This document shows, piece after piece, positions 41,800-51,092 of a stretch of 64,000 nt of DNA (positions are counted from its first letter, which is position 1; each line of letters opens with the position of its first letter). A program made the translations under genes and the position numbers. This DNA is from Candidatus Omnitrophica bacterium UBA6210 (GTDB taxonomy: Bacteria; Omnitrophota; Gorgyraeia; Velamenicoccales; Velamenicoccaceae), in NCBI GenBank assembly GCA_002421805.1, contig DISM01000002.1:71454-135453 (forward strand), read 5' to 3'. Under the pieces are notes generated by a model that was not told the origin of the DNA, did not search any database, and was given only the letters and a program-made list of their open reading frames with translations.

Positions 41800-42839
41800 A
41801 TGGGCATATCCAAAACCCTGTGGGACCGATGCCGGGCCATTGAGCTCAAACGACGGACAGCGCAAACTGATAAAAACGCTGTCGGAACAAAAAAAATCTG
41901 GTTTTTATCCTCACGGACCGCTGTAATTTTTCCTGCCGCCATTGTTTCAGAAGCCCCGATAGAAAAGACGATCTAGACCTTGCATTAGCCAAAAGGATCA
42001 TAAAAGAATCCCACCGTTTCGGGTTCCGGCACGTCGCCATCACAGGGGGCGAGCCGCTCTTATATCCTCACCTGCCCGAACTGCTGGAAGACATCTGCGC
42101 CAACCATAACACCTTTTCGATCGTCTCTAACGGCTCTCTCTTTGCCGAATATCTGGATACCCTCAAAACCTATCGCAGGAACATGTCTTATATCGCCTTC
42201 AGCCTCGAAAGCAGCGATCCCTGTCAGCACGATCATGTCCGTCAAAAAGGTTCCTATGAAAAACTCATAGAGGCGTTTTCTCATTGCCGGCGGGCCAAGA
42301 TCCCTTTCAGGATCGTCACGGCCGTCAGCACAGCCAACTTCGAGCAACTCTTCGATATCGCCCTTCTGAGCCGTAAACAAGGAGCGCAACGACTCATCCT
42401 GTCGACAATCTTGCCGTGTCCGCATGCGCAAGATAATCAATACGTCCTGGACCCACAGCAGCGGAATGAACTGTTTTTAACCAGTGCCGCCCTCTCGAAG
42501 ATCGCCGGCATCCCCATTGGCATAGCCGCAGATATCCGCACCTCGGACCCGATCCGGATGTGCGTGCCCCTTAACTTCAACGAAATCACCGTCAACGCCA
42601 GGGGAGAGATGGTGCAATGTTGTGAGCTGGCAAATTTTGATAATGAGGACATCCGAAGGTTCTCCTTTGTCTGCTCCCTGAAAGACAGAACGTTCGCGCA
42701 GGCGCTTGAGATCTGTTCCCATCGGCTCTCGGACCTGGAACAAAGCCGTATCAAAGACCTCCAGAACGCGAAAGACCCGAACCACGTCGACGCCAACAGC
42801 TGTTTTTACTGCGTTCACAAACTGGGGGCGAAGGGTTGA
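41800..42839 (+). CDS. radical SAM protein, apparent -1 frameshift at an A8 tract
   Basis: The enzyme part begins ILTDRCNFSCRHCF (CxxxCxxC cluster site) and continues through AITGGEPLLYPHLP and a SPASM-like C-terminal set (MCVPLNFNE, QCCELANF, CFYCVHKLG). This frame opens only after TAA at 41871-41873 and holds no ATG, GTG or TTG before the cluster motif. A frame starting at ATG 41800 (or 41779) reaches the AAAAAAAA run at 41889-41896 and would join it after a -1 shift, giving about 345 residues. The cause could be programmed slippage, a one-base sequence error or a true mutation. Substrate unknown. Confidence 0.65.
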
Positions 42840-42846
42840 CGCACCC

Positions 42847-43335
42847 ATGACATCTGACAGTCTTATTTACGGATTGAGCGTCCTGTTTTTTGCCTCGATC
42901 GTCTTCTGGGCTGTCTCAGCCTATGCTGAAATGATAATCTATAGAGCCGTTCAGGAAGCTTCACGGTTGATCCAAGGCATTCTGAAAACGCACCGCGAAG
43001 CCGGCGAAGAGGGACCCACAGATTACTCTATTGTCGAAGGCCGTTACAAGAACCGGGCGATGATCTGCCGCATCAACAGGATCGCTGCCCGTTCCTGGTG
43101 GAATTTCAAACTCGATCTTCATTGCCACGTCGAGCCTTTGCGGACGCCCGCGCAAGACAAGGCGTGGTCCTCCAAACCTCTGGGACACGCCGATGATGTT
43201 TATTATCCAGCCACATCCACAACCTTTGTCCGGTCTTTCGGTCCCAGTGAAAAACTTTCCAAAAACGACGTCTTAAACATATTCGAAGACCTCACGAAAG
43301 CCGCCGAGATCATAGAGAACCAGGAACCTGTCTGA
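42847..43335 (+). CDS. single-pass membrane protein of unknown function
   Basis: A 162-residue protein with one N-terminal membrane helix (about 6-30) and a soluble remainder (EGRYKNRAMICRINRIAARS, then HADDVYYPATSTTFVRSFG). It follows the radical SAM gene after seven bases, with a weak SD. No family is recognised. A link to the radical SAM enzyme is possible. Confidence 0.6.
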   Translation: MTSDSLIYGLSVLFFASIVFWAVSAYAEMIIYRAVQEASRLIQGILKTHREAGEEGPTDYSIVEGRYKNRAMICRINRIAARSWWNFKLDLHCHVEPLRTPAQDKAWSSKPLGHADDVYYPATSTTFVRSFGPSEKLSKNDVLNIFEDLTKAAEIIENQEPV

Positions 43336-43362
43336 AGAATGGATTCCGACTCGATGCCGTGT

Positions 43363-43368
43363 TATAAT
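43363..43368 (+). promoter_or_regulatory. -10 box touching the peptidase MA gene start
   Basis: TATAAT at 43363-43368, followed at once by ATG (43369) and, two codons later, GTG (43375). The expected start site is at or near the GTG. A -35 is not clear. Confidence 0.5.
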
Positions 43369-44265
43369 ATGTTTGTGTCCAGACAACTCCCGCATCTCCC
43401 CAGAGGCCTTTGGAAGCCAGCACGCATCCTTGCAGCCGCGGGACTATTGTTTTTCTTCTCTGCAACGGCAAAACCCCTCCTGGCCCAGGATTGGCAAACG
43501 GTCAAAAGCGAACATTTCCTCGTTTTCCATCAGGGGAGTGAGAATTTTGCACAAAAGGTCGCCAATAAAGCCGAGCAGTATTATCAGTCGATCGCCTACG
43601 ATATAGGTTATGCCCGTTATTCCAAATTCTGGAGCTGGGAAAATCGCGTTAAGATCTACATCTACCCGGACAAACCGGCTTATCTGACGAATACAGGAAG
43701 CCCTGAATGGACGGAAGGCTTGGCGGATTACAAAAACCGCAGCATCGCCAGCTACGCCGGCAGCGAGAATTTTACGGAAAACGTCCTGCCTCACGAACTC
43801 GCCCATCTGATCTTCCGTGACTTTGTCGGGTTCGAAGGCGATATCCCCTTGTGGCTCGATGAAGGCATCGCTCAATGGTGGACAACAGGGAGCAAGAACC
43901 AATCCATCCAGACGATCGCCAAACAACTCTACGCACGGGACGCTATCTTGTCGATCAAGGACATAACGAACTTCAGGATACCAAAGGCCCTGCAACTCAA
44001 GTATGTGGAAAAGGTCCAGACAAAAGACGGTTCGCCGGCCATCCTTATTTTGACGCCGGAACAACTCATCAACACCTTCTATCTGCAATCCGCGTCCCTG
44101 GTCGGTTTCATGAGAGAACGCTACGGCCAAGACCGGTTCGCCAGATTCTGCCGTGAGTTACGCGACGGAAAAACCATGGATAAGGCCCTTCAAGCCGTCT
44201 ATGCTGATTACTTCAGAGACCTACAGGGCCTTGAAAAGGCATGGCGCGAATATCTTGCCGCCTAA
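43369..44265 (+). CDS. secreted peptidase MA-like metalloprotease
   Basis: A 298-residue protein with a signal peptide ending near LLAQD (about 40) and a gluzincin zinc site: HELAH (about 137-141) and WLDEGIAQWW with the third ligand Glu. This fits the peptidase MA family. The start could be ATG 43369, GTG 43375 (leaderless), or ATG 43339; 43369 keeps an ATG and a normal signal peptide. The substrate is unknown. Confidence 0.85.
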   Translation: MFVSRQLPHLPRGLWKPARILAAAGLLFFFSATAKPLLAQDWQTVKSEHFLVFHQGSENFAQKVANKAEQYYQSIAYDIGYARYSKFWSWENRVKIYIYPDKPAYLTNTGSPEWTEGLADYKNRSIASYAGSENFTENVLPHELAHLIFRDFVGFEGDIPLWLDEGIAQWWTTGSKNQSIQTIAKQLYARDAILSIKDITNFRIPKALQLKYVEKVQTKDGSPAILILTPEQLINTFYLQSASLVGFMRERYGQDRFARFCRELRDGKTMDKALQAVYADYFRDLQGLEKAWREYLAA

Positions 44266-44341
44266 GACGGCCCTTCATCATACCTTCTGATTGCGTTTTT
44301 AGAAAACTCTCGACCGGCTCGTCCCGCCCGGAGACAAAAGA

Positions 44342-45961
44342 ATGAAAAATGAGCATTTGGCCGACGGCGTCTTGTTCACGGATTTCTACCAGCTCACCAT
44401 GGCCCAGCTTTACTATCGCACCGGGCTTTACAAAAAATCAGCCCAGTTCGATTACTCGTTTCGCCATTACCCCGATTACGGCGAGCACCGGGCAGGATAC
44501 TGCATTCACGCAGGACTTGAAAACTTCCTGAGATGGATGGAAAAATCCCGCTTTGGCAAAGAAGAACTGCGATATCTGCGCGCCCTAAAAGGGAGGACAG
44601 AACATCGGCTGTTCGCGGATGATTTTCTGGGATGGCTGAAAAACAACGGAGGTTTTGAAGGAATCTCGATCGCCGCAATCCCAGAAGGCCGGGTCGTCCA
44701 TCCAGCCGTCCCGCTTGTCACCGTTAAAGGGCCTCTCGTCCCAGCGCAGATATTGGAATCATCCCTTTTAAACCACATCAATTTCCAGACATTGATCGCA
44801 ACCAAAGCCTGTCGCATCAAAGAATCCGGATGTCGGCAGACCATGATCGACTTCGGCATGCGCAGGGCTCAGGGACAGGGAGCCAATGCCGCCACGCGCG
44901 CCGCTCTCATCGGAGGGGCCGATTTCTCCTCGAACACCGGAACATCCTGCCTCCTCGGATATCCGCCGAAAGGAACTCACGCCCACAGCATGGTCCAGGC
45001 TTTTATGGCCCTGGGGACAGGAGGGGAACTGGCTGCGTTTCGCGCCTATGCGGATATCTATCCCGATGACTGTCTCCTATTGGTCGATACCATCGACACG
45101 CTGAAAAGCGGCATACCGAACGCCGTCAAGGTCTTTGATGAGCTCAAAAGAAAGGGCCACAAACCCATTGGGGTCAGGCTGGATTCTGGAGATCTGGCCT
45201 ATCTGGCCATCCGGTCCGCCAAGATGCTCGACGAAGCCGGATTCCCGGATACAACGATCGTCCTTTCCAACCAGCTGGATGAAATGGTCATTTGGCAAAT
45301 CATCGCACAGATCCGGCAGGAGGCCGGCGCCTATGGCGTGAATCCGGAACGCCTCATTGCGCGGCTGAGCTACGGAGTAGGCACACGGCTTGTCACATCA
45401 TACGGGGATGCAGCCCTGGACGGTGTCTACAAACTGGCGGCGATCAAAGATGGAGCACGATGGAAAGCCGCCATCAAACTATCAGAAGCGCCGGAAAAAA
45501 TCATCAATCCCGGCGGCAAATCCGTCTGGCGTGTCTATGATGCAAGGGGTAAGGCGTTCGCGGACTACGTGACCCTTCAAGACGAAGACCCGCGTAAAGA
45601 AAAGGTCCTTTTCCTGCACCACCCGACAGAAGAACAAATCCAGGAAACGATCCGCGCTTGCGACATTTCCAAGATAGAACCTCTGCTGACCGACGTTCTC
45701 AAGGACGGCCGACGAGTCTGCCATCAGCCGACCATCGAAGAGATGCGCCGGGTCCGCCAGGGCGACATCGACAGGCTCGACCCCGGCGTCAGACGCCTCA
45801 TCAACCCGCATCGATATCACGTCTCGTTGAGCCAAAGACTCTGGGACCTCAAACAACAGCTCATCCGCCAGCAAAAAACTAAAACCCCGACAAGGAAAAA
45901 ACGCCGTCAGGCCCTCCTAAAAGGCCGCCCGGAAACATCAAAAGGGAGGAAGATAATATGA
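44342..45961 (+). CDS. pncB: nicotinate phosphoribosyltransferase
   Basis: PncB salvages nicotinate into NAD. The 539-residue product has TDFYQLTMAQLYYRTG at the start, the FGMRRAQG segment (about 163-170), GVRLDSGDLAYLA (about 277-289) and LIARLSYGVGTRLVTS, as in the family. It is longer than most, with a basic 30-residue tail (KTPTRKKRRQALLKGR). SD GGAGAC precedes the ATG. Its end overlaps the next gene by four bases. Confidence 0.93.
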   Translation: MKNEHLADGVLFTDFYQLTMAQLYYRTGLYKKSAQFDYSFRHYPDYGEHRAGYCIHAGLENFLRWMEKSRFGKEELRYLRALKGRTEHRLFADDFLGWLKNNGGFEGISIAAIPEGRVVHPAVPLVTVKGPLVPAQILESSLLNHINFQTLIATKACRIKESGCRQTMIDFGMRRAQGQGANAATRAALIGGADFSSNTGTSCLLGYPPKGTHAHSMVQAFMALGTGGELAAFRAYADIYPDDCLLLVDTIDTLKSGIPNAVKVFDELKRKGHKPIGVRLDSGDLAYLAIRSAKMLDEAGFPDTTIVLSNQLDEMVIWQIIAQIRQEAGAYGVNPERLIARLSYGVGTRLVTSYGDAALDGVYKLAAIKDGARWKAAIKLSEAPEKIINPGGKSVWRVYDARGKAFADYVTLQDEDPRKEKVLFLHHPTEEQIQETIRACDISKIEPLLTDVLKDGRRVCHQPTIEEMRRVRQGDIDRLDPGVRRLINPHRYHVSLSQRLWDLKQQLIRQQKTKTPTRKKRRQALLKGRPETSKGRKII

Positions 45962-46812
45962 ATAAAACGATCACCTTCAAAGGCACAACCTTGACCCTGC
46001 AAGGCCGGACACCCCAAGAAAGTTCTATCGCTCCGGACTTCAAACTGACGAACCAGGAACTCGAAGACGTCGACCTTTCCCGATACGGGAACAAAACGAA
46101 GGTCCTGACAACTTTCCTCTCGCTGGATACGCCTGTCTGTGAAATGCAGGTCATAGAATTCAACAAGAAAGCTGCAGAATTATCCGAAGATGTCGTCATC
46201 ATTGCCATCAGCAACGACCTTCCTTTTGCCCAGAAAAGATTTTGTCAGGCCCATGCGATCTCGCAAATCGAGGTCCTGTCCGATTACCGTTACGGATCCT
46301 TCGGCTTCCACTACGGCCTCCACATCAAAGAACTAAACCTCCTGGCTCGCGCAGTCATGATCGTCGACAAGAACAACATCCTGCGCTATGCACAGATTGT
46401 CGCGGAAGCGACACACCCGCCGGATTATGCTGCCGCGCTCAAAAAACTCGACGATATCCTTAACCATCCCGCTCCTGCGGCCGCTGCGCAAACAGCCCCT
46501 CATTGCGTTCCCTGCCAGGCAGGAACGCCTCCCCTGAAGGAAGACGAGGTAAAACAGCGACTGGCAAAACAGGAGGGATGGATAACCTTGGATGCCAAAA
46601 AAATAGAAAAGACATTCAAAAGAAAAACCTTCATGGAAATAAAAGATCTCGTTGACCAGATCGCAAACGCATGCGAAGCAGAAGGCCATCACCCGACGCT
46701 GACATGGACCTATCATACGCTTAAAGTCACTCTGACCACGCACGCCTCCGGCGGACTGACGAACAATGATTTCATCATCGCCGGCATCGTAGACGATCTG
46801 GCAGCGGCATAG
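45958..46812 (+). CDS. thiol peroxidase fused to pterin-4a-carbinolamine dehydratase
   Basis: A 284-residue two-domain protein. Residues 1-170 are a Tpx-type peroxiredoxin, with the peroxidatic Cys61 in LDTPVCEMQ and a candidate resolving Cys96 in RFCQAH. A 20-residue Ala/Pro linker carries CVPC (183-186). Residues about 190-284 are a pterin-4a-carbinolamine dehydratase domain with HHPTLTWTYHTLKVTLTTHA and GGLTNNDF. The two enzymes are normally separate. The fusion could pair peroxide removal with pterin recycling or with DCoH-like binding; its role is not known. Confidence 0.88.
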   Translation: MNKTITFKGTTLTLQGRTPQESSIAPDFKLTNQELEDVDLSRYGNKTKVLTTFLSLDTPVCEMQVIEFNKKAAELSEDVVIIAISNDLPFAQKRFCQAHAISQIEVLSDYRYGSFGFHYGLHIKELNLLARAVMIVDKNNILRYAQIVAEATHPPDYAAALKKLDDILNHPAPAAAAQTAPHCVPCQAGTPPLKEDEVKQRLAKQEGWITLDAKKIEKTFKRKTFMEIKDLVDQIANACEAEGHHPTLTWTYHTLKVTLTTHASGGLTNNDFIIAGIVDDLAAA

Positions 46813-46826
46813 TCCCTTGATGCCTC

Positions 46827-47597
46827 ATGTTCCCCCATCTGCAAAAAAAACGAAGCACCGCCAGATACATAGCCTTGAACCTGGAAGGCCTGCCCGAGAT
46901 CACCTTGATCCCCAGCCGCGGCCGCAGGAAAACAATCTCCCTCTGTATCCACGATAACGGCCGGATCACGCTACGCTTCCCGGCCCGCCTCGGTATCGGG
47001 CGGGCGACAGATTTCATCCGATCGAAGACGAAGTGGCTGGAGAAAAAACTCCTGGCATTCCGGTCAAACTCGCAGGTACAGGAAACAGATGATTTTTACG
47101 AAGGAAAACCTATCCCTTATCTGGGGAGGTACTTTCCGTTGAGCTGGAACCTTCCGCAAGAGGGAGGCGCCGCCGGACGACAGCTCGTCTTCACCGGCGA
47201 AAAATTCATCCTGCCGGCGCATCTCAAAGGCTCCGCCGAAGAGTTATTCCTGTCCTGGTACAAGAAAGCCGCTTCGGACGTCCTGATGCCGACAGTAACG
47301 CATTACAGCGCCCTGATGCATGCCGTCCCCAAAAACATCAGGATATCCTCGGCCCGAAGCCGATGGGGATCCTGTTCCGCCAAAGACACACTGAGCTTTT
47401 CGTGGCGCATTGCCTTCTTGCCGCAGGACATCATCGATTATATCGTCGTTCACGAACTGGCGCATCTGACGCATAAAAACCACAGCCGCGCCTTCTGGGA
47501 CACCGTCGGAAACTTTATCCACGGCTACCGAACCAAAAACAAATGGCTCAGAAACTACCGCTGCCGCGGGCCTGCTTGGAAAATCAAAAAAAATTAA
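46827..47597 (+). CDS. YgjP/DUF45 family metallopeptidase-like protein
   Basis: A 256-residue protein with HELAHLTHKNHSRAFW (about 210-225; HExxH plus a third His) and the RWGSCSAKDTLSFSWRI block (about 178-194), matching the YgjP/WLM family of single-domain zinc proteases. Its natural substrate is unknown. It stands alone before a promoter at 47607. Confidence 0.88.
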   Translation: MFPHLQKKRSTARYIALNLEGLPEITLIPSRGRRKTISLCIHDNGRITLRFPARLGIGRATDFIRSKTKWLEKKLLAFRSNSQVQETDDFYEGKPIPYLGRYFPLSWNLPQEGGAAGRQLVFTGEKFILPAHLKGSAEELFLSWYKKAASDVLMPTVTHYSALMHAVPKNIRISSARSRWGSCSAKDTLSFSWRIAFLPQDIIDYIVVHELAHLTHKNHSRAFWDTVGNFIHGYRTKNKWLRNYRCRGPAWKIKKN

Positions 47598-47606
47598 AAT
47601 CGTCTC

Positions 47607-47634
47607 TTTACAAACGACCTCGCGGCGATATAAT
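47607..47634 (+). promoter_or_regulatory. promoter of the osmoadaptation operon
   Basis: TTTACA (47607-47612), a 16-base spacer and TATAAT (47629-47634). The start near 47641 leaves a leader of about 87 bases before mscS, ending in SD AAAAGGA. Confidence 0.7.
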
Positions 47635-47727
47635 AAAAATACTTCGTATCCTTTTTATCTATTATTTCATCCGTGTCTTTCCGGCTTTTCTTAACACGCC
47701 CCACGCTCGACTTAAAAGGAAAATACC

Positions 47728-48795
47728 ATGACCCATCCTGCTATAGCCGTCTGGCTTCAAGAAGTAAGGATCGTCCTGATTCCCCTGGCGATATTCCTCG
47801 CCACTATCTTTGCCGGTGTGGCCGTCAAAAGGGTTATTTTTGTGCGCCTGAGCCGTTGGGCCCTTACCACCAAACATCAGATCGACGACATCATCATTGA
47901 AAGCATCCGCCAGCCTCTCATGATCTGGTTCGTCATGCTGGGGCTCTATCTGGCCCTGGGTGCCACAAGTCTGCCCGAACACTGGGTGCAGACGATCGGA
48001 AAGATCCTTGTCGCTCTGGGGATATTCTCGGCGACATTGGCAATAGCCGCAATTGTCGGCAAGCTGATCAGCCTCTATGCCGCCAAGATCGAAGGCGTCA
48101 TGCCAGTGACCTCGCTGACCCAAAATATCAGCCGGATCATTATCTTCGGCATCGGCGTCATGATCGTCATGAACAGCCTCGGCATCTCCATCACGCCGAT
48201 CCTGGCAACCCTGGGCGTTGGCGGATTGGCGGTCGCCCTGGCCCTGCAGGACACCCTATCCAATCTCTTCGCGGGATTTCACACGACAATCGCCCGCCAG
48301 GTGCGCGTCGGAGACTATGTGAAGCTGGAAACAGGAGAAGAGGGATACGTTACGGATATCAACTGGCGCACGACCAAGATCCGCATGCTGCCCAATAATG
48401 TCGTCCTTGTGCCGAACGCCAAGCTCACACAAGCCATCATCGTCAATTACTATCTTCCCGACAAGGAAATGGCCGTCCTGATCAACCTGGGCGTGCACTA
48501 TAACAGCGACCTCAAAAAGGTCGAGCGCGTCACCTGCGAAGTCGCCAAAGACGTCATGAAAGAAGTCCCCGGAGGCGTACCCGAATTTGATCCGTTCATC
48601 CGCTATAATAGCTTTGGCGATTTCAGCATTAATTTCACGGCCATCCTGAGAGCAAAGGAATTCACTGACCAATACCTCATCAAGCACGAATTCATCAAAC
48701 GCCTGCACGAACGCTTCACCCGGGAAAACATTACCATCCCATATCCCATCCGCGCGATCAACTACGGACAGGAAGACGCGCAAAAACGGGAATAG
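47728..48795 (+). CDS. MscS-family mechanosensitive channel
   Basis: A 355-residue small-conductance mechanosensitive channel. Four hydrophobic segments precede the pore helix (LATLGVGGLAVALALQDTLSNLFAG, about 152-176; Gly/Ala-packed TM3) and the beta domain (VRVGDYVKLETGEEGYVTDINWRTTKI). It opens on hypo-osmotic shock. Two bases separate it from otsA, so solute release and trehalose synthesis appear to share one transcript. Confidence 0.95.
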   Translation: MTHPAIAVWLQEVRIVLIPLAIFLATIFAGVAVKRVIFVRLSRWALTTKHQIDDIIIESIRQPLMIWFVMLGLYLALGATSLPEHWVQTIGKILVALGIFSATLAIAAIVGKLISLYAAKIEGVMPVTSLTQNISRIIIFGIGVMIVMNSLGISITPILATLGVGGLAVALALQDTLSNLFAGFHTTIARQVRVGDYVKLETGEEGYVTDINWRTTKIRMLPNNVVLVPNAKLTQAIIVNYYLPDKEMAVLINLGVHYNSDLKKVERVTCEVAKDVMKEVPGGVPEFDPFIRYNSFGDFSINFTAILRAKEFTDQYLIKHEFIKRLHERFTRENITIPYPIRAINYGQEDAQKRE

Positions 48796-48797
48796 CC

Positions 48798-50276
48798 ATG
48801 TGGACAAAAGAGACGCTCCACCAAATCGTCGGCGAAAAACTGGGGGATTATCTTTTCATCGTCGTCTCCAACAGGGAGCCCTATGTCCATCAGTTTAAAA
48901 TGGGCAAGATCGAATACATCCGCGGCGCCGGCGGTGTCATCACGGCCCTGGATCCCGTCATGCAAGCCTCAAATGGTCTATGGGTTGCCCAGGGATCCGG
49001 AGATGCCGACCGGAAAGTAACGGATAAAAGCGGCAAGCTCCGTGTGCCTCCCGACAACCCGTCCTATACGCTCAAGCGCGTCTGGCTCACCAAAGAAGAA
49101 GAAAACGGCTATTATTTCGGCTATTCCAACGAAGCCATCTGGCCCCTTTGCCACCTGGCATTCCAGCGGCCGACATTCCGCGAAGAAGACTGGAGACATT
49201 ACGAACGGGTCAACCGGAAATTCGCGGATGCGATTTTAAGCGAGATCGGAGACAAGAAGGCCTTCATCTGGATCCAGGACTATCACCTCTGCCTTTTGCC
49301 TCGCTATCTCAAGGAACAGGCAGGCAACCAGCTTATCATCGCACACTTCTGGCACATCCCCTGGCCGTCGCACGAAGTCTTCCGTATCTGCCCCCAAAGA
49401 AAAGAGATCCTCGAAGGGCTCCTGGCCAATGACTTGCTTGGTTTCCACATCCGATACCATTGCGATAGCTTCCTGACGGCGATCGACAGGGAACTGGAGA
49501 GCAAGATCGACAGAGAACGATTCTCCGTCATCAAGGGCGGCCACGAGACCCTCATCCGGCCCTATCCCATCAGCGTCGATTTTGAAGGCATCAGTTCCGC
49601 CGCCGATTCCGAAAAGGTCAAAAAAGCGCAAGAGGCCCTTATTGAAGAGTTCCACCTGGAAGACCAAGCGGTCCTCCTGGGCATCGACCGCATTGACTAC
49701 ACAAAAGGCATCCCCGAAAGAATGCTGGCCGTCGACCGCCTCCTGGAAAAAGAGCCGAACCTCAAGGAAAAAATCACGCTCTTTCAGGTCGGCGAGATCA
49801 GCCGTCTTCATATCCCCAGGTATAAAGCCTTAAATGACGAGATCAACGCTCTGGTCGAACAAATCAACTGGAAACATTCAACCGATAACTGGAAGCCTAT
49901 TACCCTTGTACGACGCCATCTGAATCTCCAGGAACTTCTGGCCCTGCACCGTTATGCCCGCGTCTGCCTGGTAAGCTCGCTCCATGACGGCATGAACCTT
50001 GTCGCCAAGGAATTTGTTTCCAGCCGCACCGACAACAGAGGCGCCCTCGTCTTGAGCCAGTTCACCGGCGCATCGCGGGAATTAACAGATGCCATTCTCG
50101 TCAATCCCTATGACCGACAGAATATCTCGGATGGCATCTATGTGGCCCTAAACCTTCCGGAAGACGAAGAACAAAAGCGCATGATGAAAATGCGCGAGAT
50201 CGTGCAGAACAACAACATCTTTCGCTGGGCAGGCAAGATCATCTCTGAATTGCTTAAGTTTGAATTCAAGGAATAA
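48798..50276 (+). CDS. otsA: alpha,alpha-trehalose-phosphate synthase (GT20)
   Basis: OtsA makes trehalose 6-phosphate from a nucleotide-glucose and glucose 6-phosphate. The 492-residue GT-B enzyme has IVVSNREPY, GGVITALDPVM, WIQDYHLCLLPRYL, FWHIPWPSHEVFRICP and RIDYTKGIPERMLAV, in family order, and a C-terminal LVAKEFVSSRTDNRGALVLS. It is a long GT20 version with a few extra residues. otsB follows nine bases downstream. Confidence 0.94.
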   Translation: MWTKETLHQIVGEKLGDYLFIVVSNREPYVHQFKMGKIEYIRGAGGVITALDPVMQASNGLWVAQGSGDADRKVTDKSGKLRVPPDNPSYTLKRVWLTKEEENGYYFGYSNEAIWPLCHLAFQRPTFREEDWRHYERVNRKFADAILSEIGDKKAFIWIQDYHLCLLPRYLKEQAGNQLIIAHFWHIPWPSHEVFRICPQRKEILEGLLANDLLGFHIRYHCDSFLTAIDRELESKIDRERFSVIKGGHETLIRPYPISVDFEGISSAADSEKVKKAQEALIEEFHLEDQAVLLGIDRIDYTKGIPERMLAVDRLLEKEPNLKEKITLFQVGEISRLHIPRYKALNDEINALVEQINWKHSTDNWKPITLVRRHLNLQELLALHRYARVCLVSSLHDGMNLVAKEFVSSRTDNRGALVLSQFTGASRELTDAILVNPYDRQNISDGIYVALNLPEDEEQKRMMKMREIVQNNNIFRWAGKIISELLKFEFKE

Positions 50277-50285
50277 TGCCCTTTT

Positions 50286-51092
50286 ATGAAAAACCTCTTT
50301 TGCGATTGGGATCGCATCCAGCTGCTCGTCCAACAGAGGCCCTTGCTTATCTGCCTTGATTACGACGGAACCCTGAGCCCGATCGCGCCGACGCCAGGAC
50401 AGGCCATCCTGCCGGGAAAAACGAAACGGATCCTTCGGGCCCTTGCTGCGTCCCCCGGCGTATTCCTCGCGGTCGTCAGCGGCCGGTCCATGCCTGACGT
50501 CAAATCCATGGTCGGCTTAAAAAATATCGTCTATTCGGGAAACCATGGCTTCGAAGCAGAAGGGAATGGCATCAGGTTCAAGCTCCGCATCCCGGCCGCC
50601 TATAACAGAATCGTTGCCCGACTCGAGAGGACGCTCAGAGATAAATATAAAACAACGCGGGGCGTCGTTATCGAGAACAAAAAACCTTTCCTGGCCGTCC
50701 ATTATCGCCTGGCAGACAAAAATAATATTCCGAACATCCGGAAGATCTTCCGCCAAACCGTAAAAGAAGCGGGCGCAAAACAGCTCATCCGCACAAAAAC
50801 CGGCAAGATGGTCCTGGAGATCCAGCCGTCCGTGGACTGGGACAAAGGCAAGATCGTCCAGTGGCTGCTGACAAAAAAGAGATCCATGCACGGCGGGCAA
50901 AACATCTTGCCCATCTACGTCGGAGATGATATAACGGATGAAGACGCTTTCGGCACGCTGAGAAACAAAGGGATCACCATCCTTGTGGGGCGCTCCCGGG
51001 CATCCGGCGCGCAATACTACCTTTCAGACACGGACAAAGTCCATGCGTTCCTGAAACGTATCGTATCGTTGAAATCCGCCAAGAAAACATGA
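50286..51092 (+). CDS. otsB: trehalose-phosphatase
   Basis: OtsB removes the phosphate from trehalose 6-phosphate. The 268-residue HAD phosphatase has LDYDGTLSPI (about 22-31, nucleophile Asp), SGRSMPDVKSM, SGNHGFEAEG and YVGDDITDEDAF (Mg-binding Asp pair). Length is typical. It overlaps the DUF5752 gene by four bases. Confidence 0.95.
   Translation: MKNLFCDWDRIQLLVQQRPLLICLDYDGTLSPIAPTPGQAILPGKTKRILRALAASPGVFLAVVSGRSMPDVKSMVGLKNIVYSGNHGFEAEGNGIRFKLRIPAAYNRIVARLERTLRDKYKTTRGVVIENKKPFLAVHYRLADKNNIPNIRKIFRQTVKEAGAKQLIRTKTGKMVLEIQPSVDWDKGKIVQWLLTKKRSMHGGQNILPIYVGDDITDEDAFGTLRNKGITILVGRSRASGAQYYLSDTDKVHAFLKRIVSLKSAKKT

Noticed and set aside
40728..41942. 404-codon minus-strand frame opposite the OmpA-LysM gene
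   Set aside because: It mirrors the codon pattern of the plus-strand gene, has no SD or homology, and the plus-strand product has clear domains. The same applies to the long minus-strand frames at 11087-12004 and 22377-23369.
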